Assembly: GCA_020048795.1 (NCBI GenBank)
Contig: JAIFMA010000120.1
Span: forward strand, 1-9,265
From: Rhodoferax sp.
GTDB taxonomy: Bacteria; Pseudomonadota; Gammaproteobacteria; Burkholderiales; Burkholderiaceae_C
DNA: 9,265 bases
Direction of reading: 5' to 3'
The notes under the pieces were generated by a model that was not told the DNA's origin, ran no database searches, and saw only the letters and a program-made list of their open reading frames with translations. Shown piece after piece: positions 5,458-9,265 of the stretch (position 1 is its first letter; every line of letters begins with the position of its first letter). The translations under genes were made by a program, and so were the position numbers.

Positions 5458-5492
5458 GTACACGCTGTTTCGTCATTATTTTGAGGATCGTC

Positions 5493-7574
5493 ATGAGTAA
5501 CCCCACCCCCGAATTCGCCAAACAGATGGCCAATGCCATCCGTATGCTCGCCGTTGATGCCGTTGAAAAAGCCAAGTCCGGCCACCCTGGTGCCCCCATG
5601 GGCATGGCCGACATCGCCGAAGTGCTGTGGAACCGCCACCTGAGCCACAACCCGACCAACCCGCAGTGGGCCAACCGCGACCGCTTTGTGCTCAGCAATG
5701 GCCACGGCTCGATGCTGATTTATGCGCTGTTGCACCTGACCGGCTACAACCTGCCCATGGAAGAGCTCAAGAACTTCCGTCAGTTGCACAGCAAGACTGC
5801 TGGTCACCCCGAGTTTGGCATTACTCCCGGGGTAGAGACCACCACCGGCCCACTGGGCCAGGGCATCTCCAATGCCGTTGGCATGGCGCTGGCTGAAAAG
5901 CTGCTTGCCGCAGAGTTCAACCGCGAAAAGGGCGGTGCGCACCACACCATCGTGGATCATTTCACCTATGCCTTTTTGGGCGACGGTTGCCTGATGGAGG
6001 GTATCAGCCACGAGGTCTGTTCGCTGGCGGGCACGCTGCGCCTGTCCAAGCTGGTGGCGTTTTATGACGACAACGGCATCTCGATCGATGGTCATGTTGC
6101 CGGCTGGTTCACCGATGACACGCCCAAGCGCTTTGAGGCTTATGGCTGGAACGTGATTGCTCCAGTCAACGGCCACGATCCGGCCGAACTCGACGCTGCC
6201 ATCCAGGCGGCCAAGGCGCAAGCGGTGCTGCCCGATGGCAAGCCCACCCTGATTTGCTGCAAGACGGTCATTGGCATGGGCTCGCCCAACAAGGCTGGCA
6301 CACATGATGTGCACGGTGCCGCCCTGGGCGCGGCAGAGGTAGCCGCCACCCGCGAGGCGCTGGGCTGGAGCTCGGCCCCGTTTGACATTCCGGCTGACAT
6401 TGCCGCTGTCTGGAACGCTGTGGCGCGTGGTGTGGTGGCTGAACATGCCTGGCGTGAGCGGTTTGAAGCGTATCGCGTGCTGTACCCCGAAGATGCCGCG
6501 GAATTTGAGCGTCGCATGGCGGGTGATCTGCTGCCTGCTTACGTCGACAAACTGCCAGGCCTGCTGGAGGGCATCGCGGCCAACACGAGCGCCTTTGCTA
6601 CCCGCAAATCGAGCCAGAACGCGCTGGATGCCATGGCCCCGTTGGTGCCCGAGTTTTTTGGCGGCAGTGCTGATTTGACCGGCTCCAACCTGACCAACTT
6701 CAAGGGCTGCGTGCGCGCCGCTCGTGACACCTGGGGTAACCACCTGAGTTATGGTGTGCGGGAATTTGGCATGGCTGCCATCATGAACGGCATCGCCTTG
6801 CACGGTGGCTACATCCCTTATGGTGGCACCTTCCTGACCTTTAGCGACTACAGCCGTAACGCTATCCGCATGGCCGCGCTGATGAAAATCCGCGTCATCC
6901 ATGTGTTTACCCACGACAGCATTGGCCTGGGCGAAGACGGCCCGACGCACCAGAGCATCGAGCACATCCCGTCGATGCGCATCATTCCGGGTCTGGACGT
7001 GTGGCGCCCGGCCGATGGCCTGGAAACCGCAGTGGCCTGGGCACATTCGATTGAGCGCCGTGACGGCCCCAGTGCCCTGTGTCTGTCGCGCCAGAACCTG
7101 CCGCGCCTGACCGATGTCAGCATGGTGGACAACATCCGCAAGGGGGGTTACATCCTGTCGGACATGGCGGGCGCGCAAGCGGTGATTGTGTCAACCGGCT
7201 CCGAGCTGGAAATTGCCATGAAGGCGCAGGCGGTGCTGGCGGCAGATGGCGTGGCGACCCGGGTGGTGTCGATGCCGTGTACCAATTTGTTCGACCGGCA
7301 GAGCGATGCCTATCAAGAACGGGTGATCCCGTTCGCCTTGCCGTCCTTGGCGATTGAGGCCGCACACCCTGATTTCTGGCGCAAATATGTGGGCCGCCAC
7401 GGCGTGGTGCTGGGTATGCCGACCTTTGGCGAGTCGGCCCCGGCACCCAAGCTGTACGAGCATTTTGGCCTGACGGTGGACCGCGTGGTGACCAATATCC
7501 GCACCATCGTGCACCGCGCTGCCAGCAAAAGTGCCGAGCCGCTGCCCGACACCGTCGTGCCTTCGACCAATTGA
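5493..7574 (+). CDS. cbbT: Transketolase
   Basis: This thiamine-diphosphate enzyme moves two-carbon units between sugar phosphates in the regenerative phase, giving xylulose 5-phosphate, erythrose 4-phosphate and ribose 5-phosphate. The 693 residues are typical. Motifs include SGHPGAPMG (29-37, His31), NGHGSMLIYALLHLTGY (69-85, His71) and AGHPEFG (His105). The ThDP/metal motif is GDGCLMEGISHE to NG (Asp164, Asn194). KAGTHDVHG carries His271, REFGM the catalytic Glu424, and THDSIGLGEDGPTHQSIEH His474 and His486. All correspond to known E. coli TktA residues. The ATG at 5493 is chosen since GAGG (5483-5486) lies 6 nt upstream; a TTG at 5481 would add four residues and consume that site. It is followed after 18 bp by cbbZ. 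Confidence 0.97.
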   Translation: MSNPTPEFAKQMANAIRMLAVDAVEKAKSGHPGAPMGMADIAEVLWNRHLSHNPTNPQWANRDRFVLSNGHGSMLIYALLHLTGYNLPMEELKNFRQLHSKTAGHPEFGITPGVETTTGPLGQGISNAVGMALAEKLLAAEFNREKGGAHHTIVDHFTYAFLGDGCLMEGISHEVCSLAGTLRLSKLVAFYDDNGISIDGHVAGWFTDDTPKRFEAYGWNVIAPVNGHDPAELDAAIQAAKAQAVLPDGKPTLICCKTVIGMGSPNKAGTHDVHGAALGAAEVAATREALGWSSAPFDIPADIAAVWNAVARGVVAEHAWRERFEAYRVLYPEDAAEFERRMAGDLLPAYVDKLPGLLEGIAANTSAFATRKSSQNALDAMAPLVPEFFGGSADLTGSNLTNFKGCVRAARDTWGNHLSYGVREFGMAAIMNGIALHGGYIPYGGTFLTFSDYSRNAIRMAALMKIRVIHVFTHDSIGLGEDGPTHQSIEHIPSMRIIPGLDVWRPADGLETAVAWAHSIERRDGPSALCLSRQNLPRLTDVSMVDNIRKGGYILSDMAGAQAVIVSTGSELEIAMKAQAVLAADGVATRVVSMPCTNLFDRQSDAYQERVIPFALPSLAIEAAHPDFWRKYVGRHGVVLGMPTFGESAPAPKLYEHFGLTVDRVVTNIRTIVHRAASKSAEPLPDTVVPSTN

Positions 7575-7592
7575 GCCAGACTCTCTACCCGT

Positions 7593-8264
7593 ATGAGAAC
7601 CTTTGATCTGATCATGTTTGACCTGGACGGTACGCTGGTGGAAACCGCGCCCGAAATCATGGACGCGGTCAACGACACGCTAGTGTGTTTCGATCTGCCG
7701 CTGGTGTCGCAGCAGCAGGTGAACCACTGGATTGGCCACGGCACCTTGTCGCTGCTGGTTGAGGCAGTGGCGTTTGCCACCGGACGACCGGCAGACCAGG
7801 TGCGCACCAGCGAGTTGATGCGCAACATGGTTGGCCAGTACAACGTCTTTTATGGCAAGCGCTGCGGTACCCGCAGTCATCTCTACCCCCACGTGCGCGA
7901 AGCCCTGGAGGCCTTGCGTGCTGAGGGTGTGAAACTGGCGGTGGTGACCAACAAGGAGAGCCGCTACACCCGGATCGTGATGGATGTGCAGCAGCTCAGC
8001 GACTTGTTTGACGTGGTGATCAGTGGCGACACGTTTGCCACCAAAAAACCTGACCCGGTTGGCGTGACGCATTGTCTGCAGAAGTTTGACGTGGCACCTG
8101 GGCGTGCCCTGTTTGTTGGCGACTCCAGCATCGACGCGGCCACGGCGCGAGCCGCAGGGGTGCCGGTGTGGCTGCTGCCGTATGGCTACAACATGGGCCA
8201 GCCGCTTGAAGTCTGCCAGCCTGACCGACTCATTGCGGATTTCTCGTCGCTATTCTTCAAATAG
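7593..8264 (+). CDS. cbbZ: Phosphoglycolate phosphatase (HAD family)
   Basis: The enzyme dephosphorylates 2-phosphoglycolate, the inhibitory product of the RuBisCO oxygenase reaction. The 223 residues fit the family. HAD motif I is FDLDGT (Asp10 nucleophile, Asp12 acid/base), motif II VVTNKE (Thr119), motif III the KKPDP lysine (Lys152), and motif IV GDSSID (Asp177, Asp181). The cap domain lies between about residues 20 and 85. Only 18 bp separate it from cbbT and the Shine-Dalgarno sequence is weak, so translational coupling to cbbT is likely. Its presence beside cbbP implies that this organism does carry RuBisCO, although no RuBisCO gene lies in the window. In Cupriavidus the next gene is cbbG, which is missing here. 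The gene could also be labelled gph. Confidence 0.93.
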   Translation: MRTFDLIMFDLDGTLVETAPEIMDAVNDTLVCFDLPLVSQQQVNHWIGHGTLSLLVEAVAFATGRPADQVRTSELMRNMVGQYNVFYGKRCGTRSHLYPHVREALEALRAEGVKLAVVTNKESRYTRIVMDVQQLSDLFDVVISGDTFATKKPDPVGVTHCLQKFDVAPGRALFVGDSSIDAATARAAGVPVWLLPYGYNMGQPLEVCQPDRLIADFSSLFFK

Positions 8265-8285
8265 CCGACCACGCAGTATTATCAA

Positions 8286-8306
8286 GAGCTGGGAGCCAGT
8301 TTTTTT
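8286..8306 (+). terminator. Short hairpin plus T7, possible attenuator between cbbZ and cbbK
   Basis: CTGG-GAG-CCAG (8289-8299) forms a four-pair stem, extendable outward with G-U and A-U pairs, and is followed at once by seven T (8300-8306). It lies 21 bp after the cbbZ stop and 21 bp before the cbbK ATG. The stem is short for a full terminator, so partial termination or mRNA processing is the more likely role. This is inferred from structure only. Confidence 0.4.
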
Positions 8307-8327
8307 GTTAACTTTTGGAGTTTTGTC

Positions 8328-9265
8328 ATGAAAGTATTGCGTTTTGCTGATGTCATTGCCAGTGGTGCTGTAGCCGGTAAACGGGTGTTTATCCGGGCCG
8401 ACTTGAACGTACCGCAGGACAAACAGGGCAACATCACCGAAGACACGCGCATCCGCGCCAGTGTGCCCTGTATCAAGATGGCGCTCGATGCGGGTGCCGC
8501 GGTGATGGTCACCAGCCACCTGGGCCGCCCCACCGAGGGCGAGTTCAAACCCGAAGATTCGCTCAGCCCTGTTGCCAAACGCATGGGCGAACTGCTGGGC
8601 CGCGAGGTGCCGGTGGTGGCCAATTGGGTCGATGGTGTGGATGTCAAGCCGGGTCAGTTGGTGATGCTGGAAAACTGCCGCGTCAACAAGGGCGAGAAGA
8701 AAAACAACGAAGCGCTGGCGAAAAAAATGGCTGCGTTGTGCGACGTTTTTGTGCACGATGCCTTTGGCACGGCCCACCGCGCCGAGGGCAGCACTTACGG
8801 CATCGCCCAGTTTGCTCCAATAGCCTGTGCTGGTCCACTGCTGGCCGCTGAAATTGATGCCATCAACCTGGCCTTGGCCAACCCGAAACGCCCACTGGTG
8901 GCGATTGTGGCGGGCTCCAAGGTGTCGACCAAACTCAGCATCCTGCAAGCGCTGGCCAAAAACGTCGACAACCTGATTGTGGGTGGCGGCATTGCCAACA
9001 CCTTCATGCTGGCCGCCGGCCTGAAAATTGGCAAGAGCCTGGCCGAGCCGGGCCTGCTGGCTGATGCGGTTGCCGTCATCGCTGCCATGAAGGCACGCGG
9101 TGCCGACGTGCCCATCCCCACCGACGTGGTTTGCGCCAAGACGTTTGCCGCTGATGCCGTGGCTACCGTCAAAGCGGCCACTGACGTGGCCGACGACGAC
9201 ATGATTCTCGACATCGGCCCGGTGACTGCTGCCAAACTGGCGGCCCAGCTCAAAGCTGCCGGCAC
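8328..9265 (+). CDS. cbbK: Phosphoglycerate kinase (partial, 3' end outside window)
   Basis: The enzyme phosphorylates 3-phosphoglycerate with ATP to 1,3-bisphosphoglycerate, the first reductive-phase step after RuBisCO; it also serves glycolysis. The window holds 312 codons of about 395 expected, with no stop before the edge. Motifs are RADLNVP (23-29), TSHLGRP (62-68), LENCRVNKGEKKN (114-126) and DAFGTAHRAEGST (144-156). AGSKVSTKLSIL (195-206, with nucleotide-contacting Lys198) and VGGGIANTF (218-226) follow. The start is supported by GGAG (8317-8320) 7 nt before the ATG. The missing part is the C-terminal nucleotide-binding region with the GGGD-type motif. It may be shared with central metabolism, which would suit the attenuator-like hairpin just upstream. 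Confidence 0.96.
   Translation, partial: MKVLRFADVIASGAVAGKRVFIRADLNVPQDKQGNITEDTRIRASVPCIKMALDAGAAVMVTSHLGRPTEGEFKPEDSLSPVAKRMGELLGREVPVVANWVDGVDVKPGQLVMLENCRVNKGEKKNNEALAKKMAALCDVFVHDAFGTAHRAEGSTYGIAQFAPIACAGPLLAAEIDAINLALANPKRPLVAIVAGSKVSTKLSILQALAKNVDNLIVGGGIANTFMLAAGLKIGKSLAEPGLLADAVAVIAAMKARGADVPIPTDVVCAKTFAADAVATVKAATDVADDDMILDIGPVTAAKLAAQLKAAG

Noticed and set aside
4489..5463. 324-codon open frame on the minus strand opposite cbbP
   Set aside because: It is the complement of a gene with all phosphoribulokinase residues intact, and its sequence is not protein-like.
5358..7178. 606-codon open frame on the minus strand opposite cbbT
   Set aside because: It is the antisense mirror of a clear transketolase gene. 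Long antisense frames are expected in GC-rich coding DNA, and the product is His/Gln/Arg/Gly-rich without any domain.
8250..9265. Open minus-strand frames opposite cbbK
   Set aside because: The plus strand encodes phosphoglycerate kinase with successive conserved motifs up to the window edge; the minus frames are compositional shadows.
1..9265. Undescribed defence, mobile or CRISPR system
   Set aside because: There are no spaced repeats, transposase, integrase, toxin-antitoxin pair or nuclease motifs. The accessory genes present are a DUF3563 pair and a retropepsin, and the rest is the Calvin cycle operon.

Overview
The window is a chromosomal stretch from an autotrophic betaproteobacterium, most likely Comamonadaceae (Rhodoferax/Polaromonas-like). 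The basis is a CbbR-controlled Calvin-Benson-Bassham (CBB) gene cluster in the Cupriavidus-type order, GC-rich coding with GC-rich third positions, a proteobacterial class I phosphoribulokinase, a DUF3563 gene, and intergenic repeat-like elements of a kind I associate with Comamonadaceae. The genus is inference only.

Left part (1-1289). A minus-strand pair of small genes (a DUF3563 protein and an unrecognised 71-residue protein) ends at a perfect 11-bp hairpin. Divergent from it lies a plus-strand gene for a membrane-anchored retropepsin-like aspartic protease. Its stop codon overlaps the stop of the convergent cbbR.

Central control region (1286-2527). cbbR (minus strand) is divergent from the cbb operon. 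The intergenic DNA holds a 16-bp perfect-arm dyad and a chain of TNA-N7-TNA half-sites, which together look like a LysR-type recognition site and activation site. The first reading frame of the operon is not RuBisCO. It is a 46-codon remnant of cbbY (HAD phosphatase) with a good ribosome binding site, which appears to join the N-terminal start of CbbY to its C-terminal tail and has lost the second motif I aspartate.

Operon (2528 to the right edge). The order is cbbE (ribulose-phosphate 3-epimerase), cbbF (fructose-1,6-bisphosphatase), cbbP (phosphoribulokinase), cbbT (transketolase), cbbZ (phosphoglycolate phosphatase) and cbbK (phosphoglycerate kinase, cut by the window end). Together they regenerate ribulose-1,5-bisphosphate, carry out the first reductive-phase step, and salvage 2-phosphoglycolate. 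Compared with the Cupriavidus order (L S X Y E F P T Z G K A), cbbLSX are absent upstream, cbbY is reduced to a stub, and cbbG is missing between cbbZ and cbbK. RuBisCO must therefore be encoded elsewhere if the pathway works. Two intergenic gaps (cbbF-cbbP and cbbP-cbbT, about 120 bp each) hold repeat-like sequence, and the cbbZ-cbbK gap holds a terminator-like hairpin with seven T.

There is no sign of a defence system, CRISPR array, prophage, insertion sequence or RNA gene. The most unusual points are the micro-cbbY leader frame and the RuBisCO-less, CbbR-linked operon.
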